Shown: in pieces, positions 55,649-64,000 of the stretch | Position numbering within the stretch: position 1 is the first letter of the stretch | How the letters are laid out: every line of letters begins with the position of its first letter | Assembly (NCBI GenBank): GCA_050250395.1 | Contig: JBFWOQ010000005.1 | Span: 1 to 64,000 of the forward strand | DNA length: 64,000 bases | Source of the DNA: JAGPUQ01 sp050250395 | GTDB taxonomy: Bacteria > Pseudomonadota > Gammaproteobacteria > Pseudomonadales > Porticoccaceae | Direction: 5' to 3' | Notes under the pieces: model-generated | What the model saw: the letters and a program-made list of their open reading frames with translations, nothing else | What the model was told of the DNA's origin: nothing | Databases searched by the model: none | Program-made: the position numbers and the translations under genes

Positions 55649-57361
55649 ATGACCGATATCGCACCGGCAGCTCCCATTCCCGTTCCGCTGCTGGACCAGC
55701 GGCTGACAACGGCGCCCGATTCGCCATTCGCGATCGAGACCCTCGACATCCGGGGTATCGAAACCCAGTGCTGGCGCCAGAGCTTTCCCCATCTGCGCGC
55801 GGTGTTCGCGCACACGGCGCAGTTCGCCGAACGCGACTATCTGGTGTATGAAAACGAGCGCCATACCTACGCCGAACACCACCGCCAGGTTGCGGTGCTC
55901 GCCCAAGCGATGACGACGCGCTTCGGTATCCGCAAGGGCGATCGCGTGGCGCTGGCGATGCGCAACTATCCCGAATGGCCGGTGGTGTTCTGGGCCAGCG
56001 TGGCGATCGGCGCCGTCATCGTGCCGCTGAACGCCTGGCTGACCGGCGGCGAACTCGCCTATGCGCTGGCCGACTCGGGCAGCCGCCTGCTGGTGGTGGA
56101 CGCCGAACGTCTGGCGAGCCTCGAACCCCATCTGTCCGCGCTGACGGACCTCGCCGCCACCATCGTCGTGCGCGGTCCCGGCGCGCTCCCGGCGTCGGTT
56201 CACGCCTGGCACGACGTGCTCGCCGAACCCTATCCCACAGAACTGCCGCCCTGCACACTGGATCCCGAGGACGACGCCGCGATCTACTACACCTCGGGCA
56301 CCACCGGGAAACCCAAGGGCGCCCTGCTCACCCACCGCAACATTTGCTCGAATCAGGTCACCGGCGTCTACCTGCGCGCGCGCACCGAATTCCGCTACGG
56401 GCGCACGCCGCAGCCACCGGTACAGCAGATGGGCCAGCTCATCAGCGTGCCGCTGTTCCATGTCACGGGTTCGATTGCCATGCTGATCGGCAGCACCATC
56501 CAGGGCTCAAAGCTGGTGTTCATGCATCGCTGGAATCCGGAAGACGCGATCCGGCTGATCGAGCGCGAACGACTGAACTCCTTCGGCGGCGTGCCCTCGA
56601 TGCCGTTGCAGGTGATCGAATCGCCCATTTTCAGGCAGCACGACACCTCCTCGGTGATGGCGGTGCTGTTCGGCGGTGCCCCACCATCGCCGGAGCTTGC
56701 ACGCCGCATCAAGGAGGTGTTCCCGAACGCATCGGCGAGCAACGGCTACGGCCTCACGGAAACTTCCGGCGTGTCCACGGTGAATGTGGCCGAGGACTAT
56801 CTGGCCAAACCCGCCAGCGCGGGGGTACCGGCACCGGTATCGCGCGTGAAAATCATGGGCCGGGACGGCGGCGCGGAACTACCGCTGGGGGAGACCGGCG
56901 AAATCTGGATTCGCGGCCCGCAGGTATTCAAGGGCTATTGGCGCAATCCCGATGCCACCGCCAAGGCGCTGGTGGAAGGCTGGTTGCGCACCGGCGATCT
57001 GGGTTATGTGGATGGCGAGGGCGCACTGTTCGTCGTCGATCGCGCCAAGGACATGCTGCTGCGCGGCGGCGAGAACATCTACTGCATCGAAGTCGAAAAC
57101 GCCCTGCACACCCACCCGGATGTGCTGGATGTCGCGGTGGTGGGCATCCCCGACCCGATCCTCGGCGAACGCGTGGGCGCCATGGTGCAGTTGCGCGCGG
57201 GCGCCACCGCGGGCGCCGACGCCCTGCGCGCCCATGTCGCCGCGCGTATCGCTGCCTTCAAGGTGCCGGAGCGCATCGACATCGTGGACGAACCCCTGCC
57301 GCGCAATGCCAACGGCAAGATTCTCAAGCCGCAGGTCAAGGCAGCCATGGGGCTCAAATGA
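55649..57361 (+). CDS. Acyl-CoA synthetase-like AMP-forming ligase
   Basis: A 570-residue ANL-superfamily enzyme. The ATP loop YYTSGTTGKPKG, the GYGLTETSG motif, WLRTGDLGYVD and the hinge RAKDMLLRGGENIYCIEVEN are intact; the catalytic Lys is in NANGKILKPQ. These features fit a fatty-acid or aromatic acid CoA ligase; the acid cannot be deduced. A start at 55556, whose ATG overlaps the valS TGA, would add 31 residues with no family match but could couple translation to valS. Confidence 0.88.
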   Translation: MTDIAPAAPIPVPLLDQRLTTAPDSPFAIETLDIRGIETQCWRQSFPHLRAVFAHTAQFAERDYLVYENERHTYAEHHRQVAVLAQAMTTRFGIRKGDRVALAMRNYPEWPVVFWASVAIGAVIVPLNAWLTGGELAYALADSGSRLLVVDAERLASLEPHLSALTDLAATIVVRGPGALPASVHAWHDVLAEPYPTELPPCTLDPEDDAAIYYTSGTTGKPKGALLTHRNICSNQVTGVYLRARTEFRYGRTPQPPVQQMGQLISVPLFHVTGSIAMLIGSTIQGSKLVFMHRWNPEDAIRLIERERLNSFGGVPSMPLQVIESPIFRQHDTSSVMAVLFGGAPPSPELARRIKEVFPNASASNGYGLTETSGVSTVNVAEDYLAKPASAGVPAPVSRVKIMGRDGGAELPLGETGEIWIRGPQVFKGYWRNPDATAKALVEGWLRTGDLGYVDGEGALFVVDRAKDMLLRGGENIYCIEVENALHTHPDVLDVAVVGIPDPILGERVGAMVQLRAGATAGADALRAHVAARIAAFKVPERIDIVDEPLPRNANGKILKPQVKAAMGLK

Positions 57362-57437
57362 TGAATTGGGCAAAAACTCAAATTCGCTATCGTGTTTCGA
57401 AGGGCCGCACTCACCGCAATTGAACCATCGCTACCCC

Positions 57438-57548
57438 ATGAAGGGACGTTTCGGCCTCGTAGCCCTGATCCCCGCGTTTATTGTAGGAACTTCCCAACCG
57501 GCCAATACCCAGCTGCTTAAGATCATCAGCACAGGCACACAATTCTGA
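57438..57548 (+). CDS. Tiny hydrophobic ORF, uncertain
   Basis: A 36-codon frame starting MKGRFGLVALIPAFIVG, which looks like a short signal or membrane segment, ending TGA that overlaps the next ATG by one base. No ribosome-binding site is evident. It may be a leader peptide or chance. Confidence 0.25.
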   Translation: MKGRFGLVALIPAFIVGTSQPANTQLLKIISTGTQF

Positions 57549-57676
57549 TGGACGATTTGATCAGTTTCGGCAATATCATGATGACAGTCGCTGTTGCATT
57601 GCACGCAGCAGCCACTCCCCACGCCACCCACTGCATCAAGCTGATGCTGGTGACAGCGTCAGGTGATCCGTCATGA
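57548..57676 (+). CDS. Tiny ORF coupled to RMD1-family gene, uncertain
   Basis: A 42-codon frame starting MDDLISFGNIMMTVAVALHAA, whose stop overlaps the start of the next gene as ATGA. Its start overlaps the previous tiny ORF. No homology recognised; it may act as a coupling leader, or be a remnant. Confidence 0.3.
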   Translation: MDDLISFGNIMMTVAVALHAAATPHATHCIKLMLVTASGDPS

Positions 57677-58470
57677 CATCCGCCGCGCCCCATGAGTGTT
57701 TTGCCATCGCGGTCGCCGAGAGCTTTCAGTTCAGTGAGCTGAGCCGCGACCTGATGGAAGCAGAGCGTGCCACCCTGTTCCGCGATACGCTGCATATCGA
57801 GCGGGACGAAGGCTTTGCCTTCGTGTTTGCCTATGGCGTGGTGATTACCTGGCAGTGGTCCAGCGATGAGCGGGAAGCCCTGCTGAAGCGTTTGCAGAAA
57901 TACCACACCAATCCCTACGCCGAAGCGGAAACCGAGCGCTTCCAGTTTTCTTCCAGTTCCGAGCAGTTTCGTATTCAGCGCGACCATATCTATCTGACTG
58001 ACACCAGCCCGCTGCATCTGCTGGCTGTCTCCCATGCGCTGGCGCAATCGATCAAACTGTCGACATTCGAGGTGCTGGTGGCGCGCACCATGCGATCCAC
58101 CGCGCAGATTCCGCGCACGCTGGCGGAAACCGGCAAGACCAACCTCTCCCGCCGCGAACTGGCAAAAATTCGTGGCCGCCTGTTCCTCACCAAAAGCGAC
58201 ATCATCATGCGCTACGACCTGCTGGACACACCGGAATTTTTCTGGGAATACCCGGAGCTGGAACCGGTCTACCAGCATGCGGCGAACTATCTGGAAATCC
58301 GCAACCGCACCCAAGTGCTGTCTATCCGGCTCGAAACCGTGCACGAGCTATTTGAGATGCTGGCAGATGAGCAAAAACACAAGCACTCTGCCACGCTGGA
58401 ATGGATCATCATCTGGCTGATCGCCGTTGAAATTCTGATGTTCATGGTGAACGATTTTCTGCTGCACTGA
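57673..58470 (+). CDS. RMD1/DUF155-family membrane protein
   Basis: A 265-residue protein of the RMD1 (yeast Rmd1/Rmd8, human RMND1, DUF155) family. The central FAYGVVITWQW region and the C-terminal NYLEIRNRTQVLSIRLETVHELFE... segment are characteristic; a single C-terminal hydrophobic helix (about 243-262) anchors it. In mitochondria relatives support translation; the bacterial role is unknown. An AGGTGAT ribosome-binding site sits before the ATG. Unlike most neighbours it follows a stretch of lower GC. Confidence 0.8.
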   Translation: MTSAAPHECFAIAVAESFQFSELSRDLMEAERATLFRDTLHIERDEGFAFVFAYGVVITWQWSSDEREALLKRLQKYHTNPYAEAETERFQFSSSSEQFRIQRDHIYLTDTSPLHLLAVSHALAQSIKLSTFEVLVARTMRSTAQIPRTLAETGKTNLSRRELAKIRGRLFLTKSDIIMRYDLLDTPEFFWEYPELEPVYQHAANYLEIRNRTQVLSIRLETVHELFEMLADEQKHKHSATLEWIIIWLIAVEILMFMVNDFLLH

Positions 58471-58476
58471 GCTTGC

Positions 58477-58497
58477 CACACCTCTGCAAAAGGTGTG
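58477..58497 (+). terminator. Weak hairpin after RMD1-family gene
   Basis: CACACCT and AGGTGTG form a seven-pair stem with loop CTGCAAA, seven bases after the stop. There is no T-tract, so termination by this hairpin alone is doubtful. sufE converges from the other side. Confidence 0.35.
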
Positions 58498-58587
58498 TGT
58501 CGTCGCTCCCGCTCAAGTGAAATCAAGTCGTCGGGTTATGCCCTTGCGGGCTAAGGAAGCGTTGAGAAACCCTTCCTGCCCGACCCT

Positions 58588-59055
58588 TTAACCCGCTGCA
58601 ACTTCCGCGAGTTTTCGGATCTTCCTCACCATCGCCCGCAGCCCGTTGCCACGGGTCGGGGAAATATGGCGCAGCAGGTCGATGCGCGCGAAAAAGGCTT
58701 CGATATCGAAGGCGCGGATTGCCGCGGGCGTGCGGTTGTTGAAGGCGGCGAGGACGATGGCCGCGAGGCCGCGCACGATCAGGGCGTCGGAATCCACGAT
58801 GAATTGCAGTTTTCCCGTGGCGGGGTCGAGGCGGTGCTCGATCCAGACCTGGCTCTGGCAGCCGTGGATGTAGCGATCTTCGGTTTTGAGTTCTTCCGGC
58901 ATCGGCGGCAGTTCCTTGCCGAGGTCGATGAGGTAGCGGTAGCGGTCTTCCCAGTCGTCGAAAAAGGCCAGCGATTCGGCGACGGCCTCGGTGTCGATGG
59001 TGCGACCGAAGGGCACCTGCTCGAACACGGCGGTATAATCGACCACGCCGTCCAT
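58588..59055 (-). CDS. sufE: Cysteine desulfurase activator SufE
   Basis: A 155-residue sulfur acceptor that takes persulfide from SufS and passes it to SufB. The acceptor is Cys66 in YIHGCQSQVW, after ELPPMPEELK. ATG at 59055 overlaps the sufT stop by one base. It closes the suf cluster, a gene order (sufS-sufA-sufT-sufE) different from the E. coli sufABCDSE. Confidence 0.93.
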   Translation of the reverse strand: MDGVVDYTAVFEQVPFGRTIDTEAVAESLAFFDDWEDRYRYLIDLGKELPPMPEELKTEDRYIHGCQSQVWIEHRLDPATGKLQFIVDSDALIVRGLAAIVLAAFNNRTPAAIRAFDIEAFFARIDLLRHISPTRGNGLRAMVRKIRKLAEVAAG

Positions 59056-59579
59056 CAGTACACCCCCAGTTCCAGTTGCGCCGCTTCCGACATGCGCGCG
59101 CGGCTCCAGGGCGGGTCGAACACCAGCTCCACCTCGACCTGCTTCACATTGGGAACCTTGCCGACGCGGTATTTGACGTCGTCCACCAGCACCGGCCCCA
59201 TGCCGCAGCCCGGCGCGGTCAATGTCATGGTGATATCGACGCGATTGCCAGACACAGTGCAGGCGTAGATCAAACCGAGATCGACGATGTTGACCGGAAT
59301 CTCCGGATCGTAGATCGAGCGCAGCGCTTCCCACACATTGTCTTCGCTGACCTGATCCGAAGCGCTCGGAGCGAAGGTGAACTCAACGGCTTCCAACCCG
59401 AGCGCATCGGCATCGGTGCCATCCACTCGCGCCAGATTGCCGCCCACGTTCACCGTGTAACTGCCGCCGAGCGCCTGGGTGATACCGACGAAGGTGTCCT
59501 TGGGAATGGTTATGCGGGTTCCGGCCGGCACCAGGCGCGCGGGACAGTCCCGCTGCACCACCACCATGCGGCGTTCCAT
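59055..59579 (-). CDS. sufT: SufT (DUF59/MIP18-type) Fe-S maturation protein
   Basis: A 174-residue protein combining an N-terminal beta-rich extension (about 1-80) with a DUF59 domain. DPEIPVNIVDLGLIY and the TAPGCGMGP loop, with the conserved Cys, are the MIP18/SufT hallmarks. SufT assists Fe-S protein maturation, notably under high demand, in other bacteria. Three bases separate it from sufA. Confidence 0.92.
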   Translation of the reverse strand: MERRMVVVQRDCPARLVPAGTRITIPKDTFVGITQALGGSYTVNVGGNLARVDGTDADALGLEAVEFTFAPSASDQVSEDNVWEALRSIYDPEIPVNIVDLGLIYACTVSGNRVDITMTLTAPGCGMGPVLVDDVKYRVGKVPNVKQVEVELVFDPPWSRARMSEAAQLELGVY

Positions 59580-59582
59580 GGG

Positions 59583-59942
59583 TCAGACTCCGAACGATTC
59601 GCCGCAGCCGCATTCCATCTGCGCGTTGGGGTTACGGAATTTGAGCGTGGAATTCAGGCCTTCGACGACCAGATCGATTTCGGTGCCCTGCATCAGCGGC
59701 AGCGCCTCGGTGTCGACAAACACGGAAAGATTTTCGGCAACCTTGAATTCGCGATCTTCCGCGCGCGGCTCGGTGACATAGTCGATCTGGTACATGTAGC
59801 CGGAACAGCCGCTGCGGTTGACGCTGACCCGCACGGCATGGGCGCCGGCGCGATCGAGCTGGCGACGCACATGGCCGGCCGCGGACGGCGTCATCCGCAC
59901 CCCCGTGTGCTCGGCGGCAGGCTCAAATGTCTGGACTGTCAT
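59583..59942 (-). CDS. sufA: A-type iron-sulfur carrier
   Basis: A 119-residue A-type carrier (SufA/IscA/ErpA family). The three cluster-binding cysteines are Cys46 in RSGCSGY and Cys111/Cys113 in ECGCGESF. The chosen ATG at 59942 has a GGAG site; an earlier M adds six residues. The symbol sufA rests on the cluster context. Confidence 0.9.
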   Translation of the reverse strand: MTVQTFEPAAEHTGVRMTPSAAGHVRRQLDRAGAHAVRVSVNRSGCSGYMYQIDYVTEPRAEDREFKVAENLSVFVDTEALPLMQGTEIDLVVEGLNSTLKFRNPNAQMECGCGESFGV

Positions 59943-59966
59943 GGTGACTTCTCCAATCACAGCTTT

Positions 59967-61211
59967 CTAAATAAAGGTTTTCACTTTTTCCAGCGCCGCG
60001 ACAAAGCAATCGATTTCCGCAGCCGTGTTGTAGAACGCGACCGACGCGCGTACCGTGCCAGGAATGCCCAGGCGCGCCATCAGCGGCATGGTGCAGTGGT
60101 GGCCGGCGCGCACCGCAACGCCCTGCTGATCGAGCAGATGGCCCACGTCCGTGGGATGGGCGCCTTGCACCAGGAACGAGGCTACCGACACCCGCGACTT
60201 CGCGGTGCCGATCCGCCACACGCCCGACATGCCGGCAAGCGCGGCGTCCAGGCGCGCGAGCAGTGCATCCTCGTGGGCCTGCGCCGCGACGCGATCCAGG
60301 GTCCCGAGCCAATCGAGCGCCGCGCCCATGCCGACCGCACCGGCGATATTCGGCGTGCCGGCCTCGAATTTCCACGGCGCTTCCGTATAGGTGGTGCCGG
60401 CGAACGAGACCTTTTCGATCATCTGACCGCCGCCTTGCCAGGGCGGCATGGCGTCGAGCAGTTCGCGCCGCGCGTAGAGCACACCGATGCCGGTGGGACC
60501 GAACAGCTTGTGCCCCGAGAACACATAAAAATCCGCGCCCAGGGCGCGCACGTCGGCTGGGAAATGGCTCACCGCCTGGGCGCCGTCGATCAACGCGAGT
60601 GCGCCCGCGGCATGGGCCAGGCGCACGATCTCGGCCACCGGATTGATGGTACCCAGCGCGTTGGACACCTGGGTCGCCGCGACCAGGCGGGTGCGCTCGC
60701 CGAGCAGATCGCGAAACGCCGCCATATCCAGCTCGCCCGCATCGGTCACCGGCACCACGCGAATGCGCGCGCCGGTCGCCGCCGCCACCATCTGCCAGGG
60801 CACGATGTTGGCGTGATGTTCCATTTCGGTCAGAACGATCTCGTCGCCGGCACGGAGATTGGCCCGCCCCCAGCTGTTGGCCACCAGATTGATGCTCTCG
60901 GTGGTACCGCGCGTCCAAACGATTTCCTCGCGCGCCGCACCGCCCAGAAAAGCCGCCACCTTGGCGCGCGCACCTTCGAACGCGTCGGTGGCGCGGGTCG
61001 CGAGCGTGTGGGCACCGCGATGGACATTGGCGTGATCGTGTCGGTAATAGTTGGCGATGGCGTCGATCACGGCATCGGGTCTTTGCGCCGAGGCGGCGTT
61101 GTCGAGATACACCAGCGGATGGCCGTTCACGTCCTGGTGCAGGATCGGAAATTGGCTGCGCACCGCTTCGACGTTGAATGCGGTATTCATCGCGGTTTGG
61201 GTGACGCTCAT
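59967..61211 (-). CDS. sufS: Cysteine desulfurase SufS
   Basis: A 414-residue PLP enzyme (group II NifS/CsdB type) taking sulfur from cysteine. The PLP lysine is in FSGHKLFGPTG and the catalytic Cys373 in RAGHHCTMPL. EMEHHANIVPW and the TRGTTESIN segment bind the cofactor. ATG overlaps the sufD stop (ATGA). Confidence 0.95.
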   Translation of the reverse strand: MSVTQTAMNTAFNVEAVRSQFPILHQDVNGHPLVYLDNAASAQRPDAVIDAIANYYRHDHANVHRGAHTLATRATDAFEGARAKVAAFLGGAAREEIVWTRGTTESINLVANSWGRANLRAGDEIVLTEMEHHANIVPWQMVAAATGARIRVVPVTDAGELDMAAFRDLLGERTRLVAATQVSNALGTINPVAEIVRLAHAAGALALIDGAQAVSHFPADVRALGADFYVFSGHKLFGPTGIGVLYARRELLDAMPPWQGGGQMIEKVSFAGTTYTEAPWKFEAGTPNIAGAVGMGAALDWLGTLDRVAAQAHEDALLARLDAALAGMSGVWRIGTAKSRVSVASFLVQGAHPTDVGHLLDQQGVAVRAGHHCTMPLMARLGIPGTVRASVAFYNTAAEIDCFVAALEKVKTFI

Positions 61212-62509
61212 CGAATTACCTCCTCCGCAGGCTCGGCGAAAGCCTGCGCCAGGGCCGGCCGCAGTGCCGCGCGCACGGCGTCCACCGGAAAGCCGTCCAC
61301 CACTTCGGCGAGAAACGCGAAACTCAGCATGGTGCGTGCGGTGGTCGCGTCCAGACCGCGCGACCGCAGATAGAACAGCGCATTCGCATCCAGTTGGCCG
61401 AGGGTGGCGCCGTGGGCGCACTTCACGTCATCGGCATAGATTTCCAGCTCGGGCTTGATATCGATCTCGGCATCGCTCGACAGCAACAGGCTTTTGGTAT
61501 GGAGCTGGGCGTCGGTCTTTTGCGCGCCGCGATGAATGTGAATGCGGCCGTTCAGGATGCCGCGCGAGGTCTCGCCGGCGATGTTGCGAAACAGCTGCTT
61601 CGACGTGCCGTGAGGCGCCCGGTGCTCGAGGCACAGTTGATTGTCGAGATGATCGCCGTTGCGCGTGAGTCCCGCGCCGGCAACGGAGACTTCCGCGTCC
61701 TCGCCCGCGAGCCCAATGCGAATCTCGTTGCGGCGAAACACGGCGCCTTGTTGCGCCTGCCAGAGGTTGTAGCGCGCATTGCGGCCCAGCTCCACGTCCA
61801 GCGCGCTGAGCCAGCGGCCCTTTCCGGAATCCAGCGCCAGGCGCAGATGGTCGAGCTGCGCGCCGTCTTCCAGCACCACCTCGACTACGCTGTTGGTGAA
61901 GGCCATGGCCGTGCCCAGATGCCGTTCGATCAACGTGGCGCGGGCGCCCCGCTCCAGTATCACCAGCACGCGGGGATGAACGCCGCGCGGCGCGTTGCAG
62001 TCGCTCTGTGCCAGTAGCAGCTCGATCGGCAATGCTGCGTTCGCACCGCGCGCTACCTGAATCACCAGGCCATCTTCGACCAGCGCCCCATTGAGCGCTA
62101 CAAACGGCCGCTCCAACGCCGCCGCCAGCCGACCCAGATGCGCTTCCACGGCAGCGACCTCGGCACCGGTCAGCGCCGCGAAGGATGTCACCGACACCCC
62201 GGGGGTAAAGGTCTGCAGCGGCTGCGGGATGCCGTCCAGAATCACCATCGACTGCGTGGCCAATCCCGGAATGGGCGTGGTCGCGCAAGCCGCGCCGGCG
62301 GACGCGCGATCGAGCAGACCCTGTTCGAGCAGCGGCCCGATACGGCTGTATTTCCACGCCTCGGTCTTGGGGTTGGGCAGTTCCGCCGCACTGAAGGCCG
62401 CGCGTCCCACCGCGCGCAGATGGCCCAGCAAGCCGGTGTCGGTGGGGAAACTCTCGCTGCGCGTCCGCGCGGTGTGGGCAAAGACTTCGATGCGCTCGCT
62501 GCGTTTCAT
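61208..62509 (-). CDS. sufD: SufD scaffold subunit
   Basis: A 433-residue beta-helix subunit of SufBC2D. After a helical N-terminal domain, the long parallel beta-helix (about 110-370) includes the AHGATLGQLD segment with the conserved His, and YLRSRG near the C-terminus. ATG at 62509; overlaps sufS and lies 16 bases after sufC. Confidence 0.95.
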   Translation of the reverse strand: MKRSERIEVFAHTARTRSESFPTDTGLLGHLRAVGRAAFSAAELPNPKTEAWKYSRIGPLLEQGLLDRASAGAACATTPIPGLATQSMVILDGIPQPLQTFTPGVSVTSFAALTGAEVAAVEAHLGRLAAALERPFVALNGALVEDGLVIQVARGANAALPIELLLAQSDCNAPRGVHPRVLVILERGARATLIERHLGTAMAFTNSVVEVVLEDGAQLDHLRLALDSGKGRWLSALDVELGRNARYNLWQAQQGAVFRRNEIRIGLAGEDAEVSVAGAGLTRNGDHLDNQLCLEHRAPHGTSKQLFRNIAGETSRGILNGRIHIHRGAQKTDAQLHTKSLLLSSDAEIDIKPELEIYADDVKCAHGATLGQLDANALFYLRSRGLDATTARTMLSFAFLAEVVDGFPVDAVRAALRPALAQAFAEPAEEVIR

Positions 62510-62525
62510 GGTCGTCGTTCCGCGC

Positions 62526-63275
62526 TCAGGCCGCGTCACCGCGGAGCCAGCCATAGCCCCTGGCTTCCAGCTCCAGGGCCAGCTCGCGGCCGCCGGAGCG
62601 CAGGATGCGGCCATCGGCCAGCACATGCACATAATCCGGCACGACATAATCGAGCAGGCGCTGGTAGTGGGTCACCATGACGATGGCGCGTTGCGGAGAA
62701 CGCAGCGCATTCACGCCGTCCGCCACTACTTGCAAGGCGTCGATATCGAGGCCGGAGTCGGTCTCGTCCAATATGGCGAGATTGGGTTGCAGCAGCAGCA
62801 TCTGAAGAATTTCGTTGCGCTTTTTCTCGCCGCCGGAAAAACCTTCGTTGACACCGCGCTTGAGAAATTCGGGATCGAGTTGCAACTGCTGGCTGGTTGC
62901 GCGCGCGAGCTTCATGAACTCCACCGCCGAGAGGCTGGGTTCGCCGCGATGGCTGCGCACGGCTTCGAGCGAAGCGCGCAGAAATTCCATGTTGGACACC
63001 CCCGGAATCTCGACCGGGTACTGAAAGGCCAGAAACACACCCGCCCGCGCGCGCTCCTCCACGGCCAGCGCGAGCAGGTCGCGCCCCAGGTACTCGATGC
63101 CACCGGCGGTGACTTCATAGCCTTCGCGGCCGGCCAACACCGCGGCCAGGGTACTCTTGCCCGAGCCGTTGGGACCCATGATGGCGTGGACTTCTCCCGC
63201 GTTTACTTCGAGGTTCAGGCCTTTCAGGATCGGCGTGTCCGCGACCGTGACGTGCAGATTGGTAATCTTCAGCAT
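62526..63275 (-). CDS. sufC: SufC ATPase
   Basis: A 249-residue ABC-type ATPase of the SufBC2D scaffold. Walker A is GPNGSGKST (about residues 33-41), the signature is FSGGEKKR, Walker B is LAILDETDSGLD, and the H-loop is VTHYQR. A GGAG site precedes ATG at 63275, 28 bases after sufB. Confidence 0.96.
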   Translation of the reverse strand: MLKITNLHVTVADTPILKGLNLEVNAGEVHAIMGPNGSGKSTLAAVLAGREGYEVTAGGIEYLGRDLLALAVEERARAGVFLAFQYPVEIPGVSNMEFLRASLEAVRSHRGEPSLSAVEFMKLARATSQQLQLDPEFLKRGVNEGFSGGEKKRNEILQMLLLQPNLAILDETDSGLDIDALQVVADGVNALRSPQRAIVMVTHYQRLLDYVVPDYVHVLADGRILRSGGRELALELEARGYGWLRGDAA

Positions 63276-63303
63276 GGATTTACTCCAGTTCGCGTGCCGG
63301 CCT

Positions 63304-64000
63304 TCAGCCGATCGCGCCTTCAAGACTGACCTCGAGCAGCTTGCCCGCCTCTACCGCGAACTCCATGGGCAGCTCGCGAAAAACCTGTTTGCAGAATCCG
63401 TTGACGATCATGGACACGGCTTTTTCCGGGTCCAGGCCGCGCTGACGGCACAGGAAGAGCTGGTCGTCGCTCACCTTCGAGGTGGTTGCCTCGTGCTCGA
63501 CGGTCGCCGATGGATTGCGGCATTCGATATAAGGAAAGGTGTGAGCGCCGCAGCGGTCGCCGAGCAGCAGCGAATCGCACTGGGTGTGGTTGCGCGCGTT
63601 CTCCGCGCCGGCGCCGATGTGCACCAGGCCGCGGTAGGAATTCTCGGCGCGCATCGCGCTGATGCCCTTGGCAACGATGGTGGATCGCGTGTTGCGGCCC
63701 ACATGGACCATTTTGGTGCCGGTATCGGCCTGCTGCATCCCGCGCGTGAGCGCGACCGAATAGAACTCACCCACCGCGTTGTCGCCTTGCAGAATCACCG
63801 ACGGGTATTTCCAGGTGATCGCCGAGCCGGTTTCCACCTGGGTCCAGGAAATCTTGGCGTTTTCGTGGGCCACGCCGCGCTTGGTGACGAAATTGTGGAT
63901 GCCGCCACGGCCCTCGGCGTCGCCCGGATACCAATTCTGCACCGTCGAATACTTGATCTCGGCGCCCGGGAGCGCGATGAGCTCGACCACCGCGGCGTGA
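63304..64000 (-). CDS. sufB: SufB scaffold subunit, 5' end beyond window
   Basis: The C-terminal 231 or so codons of SufB, still open at the window edge, so about half the gene is outside. ALPGAEIKYSTVQNWYPGD, RNTRSTIVAKGISA, and the ENSYRGLVHIG stretch place it beyond doubt; the C-terminal part ends LLEVSLEGAIG. SufB accepts sulfur from SufE and builds the cluster with SufC and SufD. It heads the suf genes visible here; an upstream regulator (for example an IscR-type gene) would lie outside. Confidence 0.95.
   Translation of the reverse strand, partial: HAAVVELIALPGAEIKYSTVQNWYPGDAEGRGGIHNFVTKRGVAHENAKISWTQVETGSAITWKYPSVILQGDNAVGEFYSVALTRGMQQADTGTKMVHVGRNTRSTIVAKGISAMRAENSYRGLVHIGAGAENARNHTQCDSLLLGDRCGAHTFPYIECRNPSATVEHEATTSKVSDDQLFLCRQRGLDPEKAVSMIVNGFCKQVFRELPMEFAVEAGKLLEVSLEGAIG

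Noticed and set aside
59076..61373. A 765-codon plus-strand frame across sufT, sufA and sufS
   Set aside because: Runs antisense through three well-supported genes and has no homology.

Overview
The window is a GC-rich chromosomal segment of a gammaproteobacterium. The evidence is gene order: rpsB-tsf-pyrH-frr-uppS-cdsA-dxr-rseP-bamA-skp-lpxD-fabZ-lpxA-lpxB-rnhB-(fabH)-dnaE-accA-tilS, then map-glnD-dapC-nth-dapD-dapE, dapA-bamC-purC, lptG/lptF-pepA-holC-valS and a full suf cluster. Lipid A, Bam and Lpt genes show a diderm outer membrane. I cannot name a genus from sequence alone; the style resembles Chromatiales-like lineages, which is inference.

Region by region: (1) 1-3240 is an accessory patch. 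A broken 3' copy of pbpG (303-833) and the 3' end of the intact pbpG form direct repeats that bracket about 2.9 kb carrying a coiled-coil lipoprotein, a HEPN-like protein, a decayed flavin monooxygenase fragment and short GTCAAGACTTGACCCC repeats. (2) 3241-25767, all on the minus strand, is the translation / isoprenoid / phospholipid / lipid A / outer-membrane assembly / replication supercluster, running from rpsB down to pbpG. (3) 26019-34052, plus strand, is map-glnD followed by an almost complete late lysine/diaminopimelate branch (dapC, dapD, dapE) with nth and an ArsC/Spx-like gene. (4) 34071-42394 is mostly minus strand: GT25, rsmJ, a small LRR lipoprotein on plus, an AT-rich intergenic island with DnaA-box-like sites, purC, a metallo-beta-lactamase-fold gene, bamC, dapA, tRNA-Ala(GGC) with a clear terminator, and gltX. 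(5) 42445-47395 holds two regulatory/specialised modules: the LapD/LapG c-di-GMP adhesin-release switch, and an hvfABC (bufferin/oxazolin-type) RiPP operon whose precursor has six EGKCG repeats. (6) 47746-58470 has an RDD membrane protein, lptG/lptF, pepA-holC-(acidic repeat protein)-valS, an acyl-CoA-ligase-like enzyme and an RMD1/DUF155 protein. (7) 58588-64000 is sufB(partial)-C-D-S-A-T-E on minus.

Most genes are tightly packed, often with 1-4 base stop/start overlaps, so long polycistronic transcripts are expected. The non-routine material is the pbpG-bracketed island, a roughly 140-base palindromic dispersed repeat present twice (15961-16100 and 45232-45369), the hvfABC operon with a 14-base tandem repeat in its leader, the (DAE)6 repeat gene between holC and valS, the DnaA-box/AT-rich intergenic region upstream of the LRR gene end, and a chain of tiny overlapping ORFs leading into the RMD1-family gene. 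No CRISPR array, complete insertion sequence, integrase or phage gene was seen. The sequence itself and knowledge of protein families are the only evidence used.
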